Origin: JAXGQD01 sp964401615
GTDB lineage: Bacteria; Bacillota; Clostridia; Saccharofermentanales; Fastidiosipilaceae
Reading direction: 5' to 3'
Length of the DNA stretch: 41,171 nt
Assembly: GCA_964401615.1 (NCBI GenBank)
Contig: CAYNZF010000007.1
Location: forward strand, 1-41,171
The position numbers were made by a program, and so were the translations under genes. How positions within the stretch are numbered: the stretch's first letter is position 1; every line of letters starts with the position of its first letter. Of this stretch, positions 1 to 6,725 are shown in pieces. The notes below the pieces were generated by a model. The model searched no databases. It saw only the letters and a program-made list of their open reading frames with translations, and had not been told where the DNA came from.

Positions 1-166
1 TTCTGTCGTTAAATTCAACAGATAAAATACCAATAAGGGTCTCTGAGATTACATTTTGGAGACTTTTGTTTTTGTACTTAATTTTAAATGCAATTTAAGC
101 TGTTTCTAATGTACTGTAGATAAAATGTCAAGAGAGATGAATGATGTTTTTCTAAAAGGAGCGCAC
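1..166. other. Left-edge non-coding sequence
   Basis: AT-rich stretch before the first gene. It has no open frame with a ribosome binding site apart from the one serving the ATG at 167 (AAAGGAG at about 155-161). A TAAAAT hexamer at 121-126 could be a -10 element, but I see no convincing -35 at the right distance. I see no hairpin with a T-tract, so the upstream gene's terminator, if any, lies outside the window. Confidence 0.4.
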
Positions 167-783
167 ATGAAAATTGCCACACACTACAACATGGCCCGGA
201 TTGCGGTGAACCGCTTGCACAATTCCATGGAGGACAGACTGCATTACGGTCTGCGGGCTAAGTTTTTTGTATCGGGGCAATTTTGCCGGATTTGACACCC
301 AATTCCTTGATTCATCGTCATTTCTATGCGCTGTCCGGAAACTATGTCGAAAAAAGATTGCTCAAATTGGCTAAAAAAGCCCGCAGTGGCTGGCTTCAAG
401 CACTGAGAGCCGGTGCCGTCGCCCATTTTTTAAGTGATTTCTGCTGTGGCGCCCATGCTGCGGGCGGTATAGGCAATGTGAAAGATCATTTCCAGTATGA
501 ATTAAAAATGCACCGTCATGTTCTGGCCAAACGTGAAATCTTTTCAGCGGGTCATGCGCCGATAGAAAAAAGTCCGGATTTAAGCAACAAAATTTTTGGC
601 CTGGTCAATTACTACCACACGCTCAAGCAGCATGACTGCGAGGTGGATATCCGCCTCAGTGTGCAGGTCTGTGAACGTCTTTACGCCCACCTCTTTAAAA
701 AAGATGAGGAAAAATGGCCCGCTGCTCCGACTGAGGCGGAAAAATTCGATTGGGAAGCTGGTTGGGAACCCGATTGGGCGTAA
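167..783 (+). pseudogene. Zinc-dependent phospholipase C-like protein, interrupted by a -1 frameshift
   Basis: An ATG at 167 follows AAAGGAG and opens a frame that reads MKIATHYNMARIAVNRL and so on, but hits TGA at 293-295. The homologous reading continues without a gap in the next frame (277-783) as AILPDLTPNSLIHRHFYAL. The junction lies in the run GGGG at 274-277; one additional G would fuse the two frames into a protein of about 205 residues. The fused product resembles the small Firmicute zinc-dependent PLC/S1-P1-like family: an N-terminal His (HYNMA), then SGAILPDLTP, then HFLSDFCCGAH, whose His and Asp spacing fits metal ligands of that fold. Activity, substrate and location are not known; no signal peptide is visible. 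Either this is a real inactivating frameshift or a homopolymer sequencing error. The downstream half alone (from TTG at 283) would lack the N-terminal metal ligand. It is convergent with the ROK gene, 31 nt away. Confidence 0.6.
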
Positions 784-814
784 TCTAAAAACGCTTTCCC
801 GGCAAAAACACAGC

Positions 815-1843
815 TCAATCCAGCGTTAGGCCATTGGCCTGTTTTTTCAACCAGGCGGCCAAGCTGAATTCGTTGTCCATGTAAAGTAATTGTTCAGCGC
901 CGACAATTCCGAAATCATTACCCAGTTCAGCAAACTTGAAGTGGATTTCGCCCCGCGGCTTGGCGATGAGGTATTTATCGAATTCCTCACGTACAGGTTT
1001 GAAAAAGCGTTCACCCAGATTGACCAGACCTCCGCCAAAAACAAAGCAGTTGACGTTGAAGGTCAGGTACAGATTGTAGAGCCACTGTCCCATGTAAGTA
1101 ATCATCTGATTTAAGGCTTTAAACGCGAGTTGATCTCCCGCGTCCGCGGCTTTGGTCAGGATGATGCCGTCGATTTTGTCGGGATCGCCCTGAGCCATCT
1201 CCAGCATGATGCTTTCCTGACCCTGGCTCAACCAGGTTTTGATGTGGCTGACAATGCCCTGACCGGAGATATAGGACATAAAGCAGCCCTGGTTACCGCA
1301 GCCGCAATATTCGCCTTGATGCGGCGTGGCTATGGTGTGGCCGCTTTCACCGGCCGTCCCGAAGGCCCCGCGGCGAAGTTGGCCGTCCATGATGATGGCT
1401 GAGCCGATGCCGGTTGAAAAAGGGATGTAGAGCATGTTGTCAAAATCGCGGCCGGCCCCGAAAGCATGTTCTGCGAGGGCCCCGCAATGCGCGTCGTTAC
1501 CGATCGCGACGTGTGCCTTGAAGTGTCTTGCCAGAATGCGGGTGGCTTCCACTTCTTTCAAACTGGGAATGGCTGAGGTGATGATGATGTAGCCCGTGCG
1601 TATGTCGATGAATGAGGGAAAACCCACACCAACACCCAGAAGTTTATCCGGATCATAGCCGTTGCGTTCAGGCAGCGTCATGGCGACTGCTGCGATTTCC
1701 GCGAGCAGTTCCTCGGCGGAACAATCTTTCCGAGTGCTGATGCGCTCGCGATCGAGTAATTTATGTTCCAGATCAAAGAGGCCAAAGGCGACTTTGGTGC
1801 CGCCTACGTCGATTCCCAGCGTATATCCGTTCTTGTTCAGCAT
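815..1843 (-). CDS. ROK-family sugar kinase (glucokinase-like)
   Basis: 342-residue ROK protein without the N-terminal DNA-binding domain of ROK repressors, so most likely a cytosolic sugar kinase. The phosphate-binding DVGGTK motif is at residues 12-17, the catalytic Asp is D117 in GND, GES is at 165-167, and the ROK zinc site is H169 with C180, C182 and C187 (CGCGNQGC). The ATG at 1843 follows GGGAGA with suitable spacing. It lies 113 nt downstream of the glycyl-radical enzyme on the same strand and has its own candidate promoter in that gap, so the two genes may be co-expressed or separately controlled. The context suggests that it phosphorylates the sugar or anhydrosugar that the radical enzyme acts on. 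The substrate cannot be read from the sequence; glucose is the family default. Confidence 0.85.
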   Translation of the reverse strand: MLNKNGYTLGIDVGGTKVAFGLFDLEHKLLDRERISTRKDCSAEELLAEIAAVAMTLPERNGYDPDKLLGVGVGFPSFIDIRTGYIIITSAIPSLKEVEATRILARHFKAHVAIGNDAHCGALAEHAFGAGRDFDNMLYIPFSTGIGSAIIMDGQLRRGAFGTAGESGHTIATPHQGEYCGCGNQGCFMSYISGQGIVSHIKTWLSQGQESIMLEMAQGDPDKIDGIILTKAADAGDQLAFKALNQMITYMGQWLYNLYLTFNVNCFVFGGGLVNLGERFFKPVREEFDKYLIAKPRGEIHFKFAELGNDFGIVGAEQLLYMDNEFSLAAWLKKQANGLTLD

Positions 1844-1869
1844 GCGACTCTATCTCCCGAAATATGCAG

Positions 1870-1900
1870 ATAAGCTCAGCAGTTTGGATGCTGAGCTTAT
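1870..1900. repeat. 12-bp perfect inverted repeat between the glycyl-radical enzyme and ROK genes
   Basis: The arms ATAAGCTCAGCA (1870-1881) and TGCTGAGCTTAT (1889-1900) match perfectly across a 7-nt loop. On the minus strand the stem sits after the glycyl-radical enzyme and before the ROK start, and is not followed by a T-tract on either strand. It may be an mRNA 3'-end or processing hairpin. Because it starts just downstream of the predicted ROK -10, it could instead be an operator. Confidence 0.5.
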
Positions 1901-1936
1901 GGTACGTTTTGCCTTGAAATCAGTCAAACTTTGACT
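1899..1936 (-). promoter_or_regulatory. Candidate ROK promoter with overlapping palindrome
   Basis: Reading the minus strand, TTGACT (plus 1922-1927) is followed after 17 nt by TACCAT (plus 1899-1904), a reasonable sigma-A promoter for the ROK gene. A palindrome with 7-bp arms, AGTCAAA-C-TTTGACT (1922-1936), overlaps the -35, as expected for a repressor operator. No binding protein can be assigned from the window. Confidence 0.4.
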
Positions 1937-1956
1937 TAAGACCATGCCTGTTCAGC

Positions 1957-4368
1957 CTATAGCGTATGTTCCGTTCTTTCTATGATGTCATTTTGTGTGT
2001 CCGCAGAGAGCACATTAAAGAAAGCACTGTAACCTGCGACGCGAACGATGAGATCGCGATGTTTCTGCGGTTCTCTTTGAGCTTCCAGCAAAGTGTCGCG
2101 GGACACGATGTTGTACTGGACATGGAAGCCGTGTAAATCATCAAAGAAGCCGCGAATCAGGGCCATCAGCTTTTCTTCACCCTCTTCGGTCGCCACTGAC
2201 GCAGGGGAAAGTTTCTGGTTCAGGAGCACGCCTCCTGTGATGCGGTCGTTGGGCAGCTTCCCCATCGATTTGTAAACACCGGTCGGACTGGAAACGTCCG
2301 TGCCGTGGGAGGGGGAGGCACCTTCCGCCAGAGGCTCACGGGCTTTACGTCCGTCAGGTGTGGCTGACACGCTGCTGCCTTGAGGTACGTTGGCCGAAAT
2401 GGATGAAGTGCCCGGATAATAACCGCCGCCGATGGGGCCGCGGCCGTAACGGGTGTTGTGGTAATGGGTGATTTCGTCGATGTACTCGCCGTAAGCGTCA
2501 ACCAGGATATCGTCCACGTAGTCATTGTCGTTTCCGAATTTCGGTGCTTTGTTGATCAGAAGCTGACGGATGCGCTCGCCTTCTTCGTCCTCGAAATTGC
2601 TTTCCAGAGCATTCCACAATTCTTCTTTGGTGATGACTTTTTCTTCGAAAACCAGCTTTTTAATGGCCGCGAGCGAGTTACCGAGGTTGGCGATACCTAC
2701 CTGCAGGCCGGAGATGTAATCGTAGACCGCTCCGCCTTCTTTGATGGTCAGACCACGTTCGATACAGTCATCCGTGAGCGCGCTGCAGAGCACGTCCGGG
2801 GTCTCCAATTCCAAAGCGTAGTCCGCCGTGGTGTCCATGATCACAGCCTGACGGGTGAAGTAACGCACAGCCTTTGACCAGGCTTCGAAAACCTCATCGT
2901 AGCTTTCCATGTCTTTGAAGTGTTTACCACGAGCAGGCAAAAGGCGATTCCCCGACAAGGGTTCGACACCGTCGTTCAGGGCGGACATCATCACTTTGCC
3001 GAAATTGAGGAAGCTCATGCCGGTGCAGCGATAGCCCCATTTACCGGGCACCGCGACTTCGACGCAGCCGATGGCGGAGTAATTGAAGGCGTCTTCTCTG
3101 GAGATCCCGAGCTTGATAAAGGAGGGAATGATGACTTCGTCATTGTTGAAGGCCGGCATGCCGAAGCCGAGTTTGACGACTTGCAGAGCCGCTTTGAGGA
3201 ATTCTTTGGGCATACCGCTATGGTAGCGTACGGTCAGGTTGGGCTGCGTGAATTTGATGCGGCCGACAGAACGTAAAACCAGGTAGGAAAGGGGGTTGGA
3301 CGCGTCTTTTTCATCTTTGGTCTGACCGCCGATGGTGACGTTTTGATAAAGCGGACCGCCCGCAGAAAAACGGGTGTGGGACCAGGCGCGGATTTTATTG
3401 ATGGTGTAAGCCTTCATCCAGAGGCACTCCAGTAGTTCAGAAGCACCTTCTTCATCGATTTTTCCGGCGATTTTGTCTTTCGCATAAAAAGGATAAAGGT
3501 ACTGGTCGAGGCGGCCAAAAGAAAGGGAGTGGCCGTTGGATTCGATCTGAAGAATCAGCTGGATCAGCCAGGTGCTTTGGACCGCTTCATAAAAACCGTT
3601 GGCCGGATTTTCCGGGACATTGTAGCAGTTGGCCGCAATCTGCAGCAACTCGGCTTTTCTGGTCTCGTCCGTGCAAACCGCGGCTTTTTCTTCAGCCAGT
3701 TTGGCAAAACGGTGCGCGAAGGCGACAACCGCGTCACACATGATGATCACGGCTTTCAGGAAAAATTGTTTCTTGTAGTCGTTGAAGTCAGAGATGTCGA
3801 GACGGTCGTAGCGTTCTTGCGCGCGACGTTTCGTGTCTTTGATACCGTTGTTCAAAACACTGCCGTAATCAACTGCGATGTGCGCATCGCCTGAGGTGAT
3901 GTTTCCTTCGGCCTTGATCATGCCAATGTCGTAAAGGAAGCGAGATTCTTTGGTCATCATGGCCAAAGCTTTATCTTTCAAGGTGTGACCCTTCCAGTAT
4001 TCGCAGATTTCCAGCAGTTCAGGTTTCAAGGCTTCGTCAATGTAAAAACGATCTCCGGGGCGCTTATCGAACTCATCGATCTCGTTGACGATCCAGTCCA
4101 CAGCATATTCGGGAAAGATGGGTGCTCCACGGTGTTCGGAGGCCTGATTGCCGACAATCAGTTCACCATCATCGATGAATATGGGCATTTCTTCAAGGAT
4201 CGCCTTCATGGCGATAGCGCGTTTCAAAATGACGGGCTGCTCCGGATGCTCTTTGTAAACACGAGTGATGATCCGCGCGCGATCGATGCAGACCGTTGAT
4301 TTTATATCCAACAGTTTGCTGCGCATCGCCTTAACGCGAGGGGTGGATTGACCAAAAAAATCGTTCAT
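1957..4368 (-). CDS. Glycyl-radical enzyme of the PFL2 / PflD-YbiW type
   Basis: 803-residue glycyl-radical enzyme with all family hallmarks. C435-V-E437 in the finger loop gives the thiyl radical and catalytic Glu, and G779 in RVAGYSAFF near the C-terminus carries the stored radical. The sequence after the active Cys (PGKWGYRCTGMSF) lacks the Asp expected in glycerol dehydratase and the Thr/Tyr pattern of choline TMA-lyase. It looks like the branch containing E. coli PflD and YbiW rather than true pyruvate formate-lyase. It must be activated by the SAM radical enzyme encoded divergently at 4778, and is oxygen-sensitive and cytosolic. I recall recent work assigning PflD/YbiW-type enzymes as 1,5-anhydroglucitol-6-phosphate lyases, and the neighbouring sugar kinase fits such a phosphorylated-sugar route; this is inference. 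The ATG at 4368 follows AAAGGA and is preceded by a leader of roughly 200 nt. Confidence 0.9.
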   Translation of the reverse strand: MNDFFGQSTPRVKAMRSKLLDIKSTVCIDRARIITRVYKEHPEQPVILKRAIAMKAILEEMPIFIDDGELIVGNQASEHRGAPIFPEYAVDWIVNEIDEFDKRPGDRFYIDEALKPELLEICEYWKGHTLKDKALAMMTKESRFLYDIGMIKAEGNITSGDAHIAVDYGSVLNNGIKDTKRRAQERYDRLDISDFNDYKKQFFLKAVIIMCDAVVAFAHRFAKLAEEKAAVCTDETRKAELLQIAANCYNVPENPANGFYEAVQSTWLIQLILQIESNGHSLSFGRLDQYLYPFYAKDKIAGKIDEEGASELLECLWMKAYTINKIRAWSHTRFSAGGPLYQNVTIGGQTKDEKDASNPLSYLVLRSVGRIKFTQPNLTVRYHSGMPKEFLKAALQVVKLGFGMPAFNNDEVIIPSFIKLGISREDAFNYSAIGCVEVAVPGKWGYRCTGMSFLNFGKVMMSALNDGVEPLSGNRLLPARGKHFKDMESYDEVFEAWSKAVRYFTRQAVIMDTTADYALELETPDVLCSALTDDCIERGLTIKEGGAVYDYISGLQVGIANLGNSLAAIKKLVFEEKVITKEELWNALESNFEDEEGERIRQLLINKAPKFGNDNDYVDDILVDAYGEYIDEITHYHNTRYGRGPIGGGYYPGTSSISANVPQGSSVSATPDGRKAREPLAEGASPSHGTDVSSPTGVYKSMGKLPNDRITGGVLLNQKLSPASVATEEGEEKLMALIRGFFDDLHGFHVQYNIVSRDTLLEAQREPQKHRDLIVRVAGYSAFFNVLSADTQNDIIERTEHTL

Positions 4369-4574
4369 GGGTGCTTGTCCTTTCTGGTGTGGGCTCTTGC
4401 TCTGCAGTGGCTGCCAAAATTCTTTGTAATTTTGTATATGGGGGGGGGCGAGCTGCGCCGGTGCGCGCGTTATGTCAAGCCAAGAAAAAGGAAAATTATT
4501 ACTTGCAGTTTTTTCAAATTACAGAATGATTTATTTTTTTCGGCCGTCAAAACGCCCCTGTTTGTCCCTGATAT

Positions 4575-4603
4575 ATTATAAATAGCAAATGTTCGAATGT
4601 CAA
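4575..4603 (-). promoter_or_regulatory. Consensus sigma-A promoter for the glycyl-radical enzyme
   Basis: On the minus strand TTGACA (plus 4598-4603) is separated by exactly 17 nt from TATAAT (plus 4575-4580), both perfect matches. Transcription would start near 4568, leaving about 200 nt of untranslated leader before the ATG at 4368. A promoter this strong implies that repression rather than activation controls the gene, or that expression is high. Confidence 0.7.
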
Positions 4604-4631
4604 TAAAAAAGTTGCGAAAATAAACGCAAAA

Positions 4632-4645
4632 CTTTCATATGAAAG
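4632..4645. promoter_or_regulatory. 14-bp perfect palindrome, candidate operator
   Basis: CTTTCATATGAAAG is a gapless perfect palindrome lying 28 nt upstream of the -35 of the glycyl-radical enzyme promoter and between the two divergent genes. Its form is typical of a dimeric regulator site. The regulator is not in the window. Confidence 0.45.
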
Positions 4646-4654
4646 CAATTAAAT

Positions 4655-4674
4655 TTGTGGATAATTTTTCACAA
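4655..4674. promoter_or_regulatory. TTGTG-N10-CACAA dyad
   Basis: 5-bp arms TTGTG (4655-4659) and CACAA (4670-4674) with a 10-nt AT-rich centre. The arms match the ends of the redox repressor Rex site, but the canonical Rex site has N8 between them, so this is a near-match at best. Confidence 0.3.
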
Positions 4675-4698
4675 GTCAGCGATAATGTTTGAAAAGAT

Positions 4699-4719
4699 AT
4701 GTTTTAGCAACTGAAACAT
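4699..4719. promoter_or_regulatory. 9-bp hyphenated dyad upstream of the activase gene
   Basis: The arms ATGTTTTAG (4699-4707) and CTGAAACAT (4711-4719) pair over nine positions, with one T-G mismatch/wobble and a 3-nt centre CAA. It lies about 60 nt before the activase ATG. It may be an operator, or a leader hairpin if transcription starts upstream of it. Confidence 0.4.
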
Positions 4720-4777
4720 CGAATTCAGTAATTGGCATTATTACGAAATTCGGTGAACTTTTGAAAGGATAAAACTT

Positions 4778-5740
4778 ATGTTCAGTCCCGCAGACTACCT
4801 TGACAATCCGCTCTATCAAAACAAGGGCCTGGTTTTTAATTACCAGCATTATTCTGTCCATGACGGCCCGGGTATCCGCACCCTGGTTTTCTTTAAGGGC
4901 TGCCCTTTGCGCTGCCGCTGGTGCGCGAACCCTGAATCGCTTTCGAGACGACCGACTTTGGTTTTCAATCGAAAAAACTGCATCGGCTGCCAGGCCTGTG
5001 AAGCGGCGTGTCCCATAGGCGCGATCAGTTTTGCCAATATTGAAGAGGGGACGACGTATAAGTATCCCCAAATCGACCGTGAATTATGCAATAACTGCGG
5101 AGAATGCGTAAAAGTCTGCTATCCGGAAGCCTTGCAGATGGAGGGGCATGAGGTCACTGTCGCTGAGGTCATTGAGGAGGTCATGAAAGACGAAGTTTTT
5201 TATAATCAATCCGGTGGCGGTATCACTTTGTCCGGCGGCGAGTGCATGTACCAGCCCAAGTTCGCTTTGGCCATTCTCAAAGCGGCGAAGGAGCAGGGCC
5301 TTAACACAGCGATAGAAACCACGGGTGCGTGCATGTGGGAAGATTTAGAGCGCATGATCCCGGTGACGGACACTTTTCTCTATGATTGCAAGCACTATGA
5401 CGAAACGAAGCATCGCATCGGAACCGGATCGGGAAACGTCTTGCTGATCGACAATTTACGCCGCCTGCTGGCCGCCGGGGCCAATGTGATCGTGCGGATT
5501 CCGGTGATTCCCGGCTTCAATGACAGTATCGCCGATGCGGCTAACTTTGGCCGCTTGCTGAATGAGCTGGGCGCCAAGCAGGTCCATCTTTTGCCCTTCC
5601 ATCAAATGGGTGAAATGAAATATGAAATGCTGGGCCAGACCTACGCCTATGCGGGTGTGAAAAATTTACACGATGAGGATCTGCTGATCCATCGCAAAAC
5701 AATGGAAGCTTATCATTTGAAAGTACAAATTGGCGGTTGA
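4778..5740 (+). CDS. Glycyl-radical enzyme activating protein (radical SAM)
   Basis: 320-residue radical SAM activase. C42, C46 and C49 in GCPLRCRWC form the CX3CX2C cluster that cleaves S-adenosylmethionine to generate the 5'-deoxyadenosyl radical that activates the partner enzyme at its Gly. An inserted bacterial ferredoxin domain follows, with two [4Fe-4S] sites: C68, C71, C74, C78 and C104, C107, C110, C114. This insert is found in activases of the glycerol dehydratase, PflC and YbiY types and is missing from PflA. GGGITLSGGE (147-156) is the conserved SAM-binding segment. The ATG at 4778 follows AAAGGA. The gene is divergent from its evident substrate, the glycyl-radical enzyme, and is followed at 22 nt by a D-2-hydroxyacid dehydrogenase in the same operon. 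Confidence 0.93.
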   Translation: MFSPADYLDNPLYQNKGLVFNYQHYSVHDGPGIRTLVFFKGCPLRCRWCANPESLSRRPTLVFNRKNCIGCQACEAACPIGAISFANIEEGTTYKYPQIDRELCNNCGECVKVCYPEALQMEGHEVTVAEVIEEVMKDEVFYNQSGGGITLSGGECMYQPKFALAILKAAKEQGLNTAIETTGACMWEDLERMIPVTDTFLYDCKHYDETKHRIGTGSGNVLLIDNLRRLLAAGANVIVRIPVIPGFNDSIADAANFGRLLNELGAKQVHLLPFHQMGEMKYEMLGQTYAYAGVKNLHDEDLLIHRKTMEAYHLKVQIGG

Positions 5741-5762
5741 GCGCCGGAGCGGGAGGTTTGAG

Positions 5763-6719
5763 ATGAAAAGACTGGTGATTCTTGATAACCAGGCTGTGAA
5801 TTCAGGCAATTTACCCTGGGGTGAGTTGAGCGGATTGGTGGACCTGACGGTCTATCAACGCAGTTCGCGTGACGATATCGCGGCAAACATCGGTGATGCG
5901 GAAATGGTTTTGACCAATGGCTGCCGGATCAACGCGGAGGTGATCGACGCCTGCCCGAATCTGGAATACGTCGGTGTCATGGCCACCGGTTTTAACCACA
6001 TCGATGTCGCGCATGCGGCTGAGAAAAAAATCACCGTGACCAATGTGGCGCAGTACAGCACCAATGCGGTGGCGCAGCTGGCTTTTGCCCTGCTGTTGGA
6101 AGTCAGCCATCAGGTGGGGCGGCACTCCGACGAGGTGCACGCGGGGCGGTGGACGAACAGCCCGGAATTCGCCCTGCGGGGCTATCCGCTGATGGAGCTG
6201 GAGGGGAAGACGCTGGGTATTTGGGGCTATGGCGCGATCGGTAAACGAATGGCTCAACTGGGCCTGGCCTTTGGGATGAAGGTGCTGGCGACCAGCCGCA
6301 GCCGCCAATCCGGTTCTGATGAAGGTGTGGATCTGCTGCCTTTGGCGGAGCTGCTCGCCGCGCCGGACGTGATCTCCCTGCATCTCCCTTTGTCGCCGGA
6401 AACGCGTGGTCTGGTAAACCAGGCTGCACTTGAGCAAATGAAAGACGGGGTCATTTTGATCAACAGCTCGCGCGGTCCGATCATCCAGGACGCCGACCTG
6501 ATCGCGGCCCTGGAAAGCGGGAAAGTGGCCTGGTACGCGACGGATGTTCTGCCTAAAGAACCCCCGCCGGCGGATCTGCCCCTGCTGCGGGCGCCGAACT
6601 GCATCATCACACCTCACATTGCCTGGGCGGCCCTGGAGACACGCCAGCGGCTGCGTGAGCTGGCCGTTGACAACGTCAGACGATATCTGGCCGGAACACC
6701 GAGCAACGTCGTCAGCTAG
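5763..6719 (+). CDS. D-isomer-specific 2-hydroxyacid dehydrogenase (glycerate/hydroxypyruvate reductase-like)
   Basis: 318-residue NAD(P)-dependent oxidoreductase. The Rossmann motif is G155-Y-G157-A-I-G160. The catalytic triad of the family is visible: R237 (NSSRGP), E266 (PKEPP) and H285 (TPHIAWA). It reduces a 2-oxoacid to a D-2-hydroxyacid, or the reverse, in the cytosol; the exact substrate is not readable, though the sequence looks closest to glycerate dehydrogenases. I place the start at ATG 5763, which follows GGGAGG by six bases; the earlier in-frame start at 5730 would overlap the activase gene and lacks a ribosome binding site. Co-transcription with the radical activase suggests that it handles a product or reoxidises cofactor in the glycyl-radical pathway, which is inference. 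Confidence 0.85.
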   Translation: MKRLVILDNQAVNSGNLPWGELSGLVDLTVYQRSSRDDIAANIGDAEMVLTNGCRINAEVIDACPNLEYVGVMATGFNHIDVAHAAEKKITVTNVAQYSTNAVAQLAFALLLEVSHQVGRHSDEVHAGRWTNSPEFALRGYPLMELEGKTLGIWGYGAIGKRMAQLGLAFGMKVLATSRSRQSGSDEGVDLLPLAELLAAPDVISLHLPLSPETRGLVNQAALEQMKDGVILINSSRGPIIQDADLIAALESGKVAWYATDVLPKEPPPADLPLLRAPNCIITPHIAWAALETRQRLRELAVDNVRRYLAGTPSNVVS

Positions 6720-6725
6720 GGGCTG

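Larger units (their letters stand above)
4369..4777. promoter_or_regulatory. Divergent regulatory spacer between the glycyl-radical enzyme and its activase
   Basis: 409 bp without a credible gene. The half nearest the glycyl-radical enzyme is GC-rich, with a run of eight G at 4441-4448, and would be its leader; the half nearest the activase is very AT-rich. It holds a consensus promoter for the minus strand and three separate dyads, listed individually. No equally good promoter was found for the plus strand; GATAAT at 4681-4686 lacks a proper -35, so the activase operon may need an activator. The open frame at 4348-4581 has no ribosome binding site and is not a gene. Confidence 0.7.

Noticed and set aside
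274..277. Programmed -1 frameshift in the PLC-like gene
   Set aside because: No slippery heptamer of the X XXY YYZ type and no obvious downstream stimulatory structure; a simple indel explains it.
4348..4581. 77-residue plus-strand frame across the divergent spacer
   Set aside because: It begins inside the radical enzyme's 5' end on the other strand, crosses the eight-G run and covers the minus-strand promoter; no ribosome binding site.
4655..4674. Canonical Rex site
   Set aside because: The arms fit, but the gap is 10 nt instead of 8, so I list it only as a dyad.
5730..5762. Upstream start of the D-2-hydroxyacid dehydrogenase
   Set aside because: It overlaps the activase gene and lacks a ribosome binding site; GGGAGG precedes ATG 5763.
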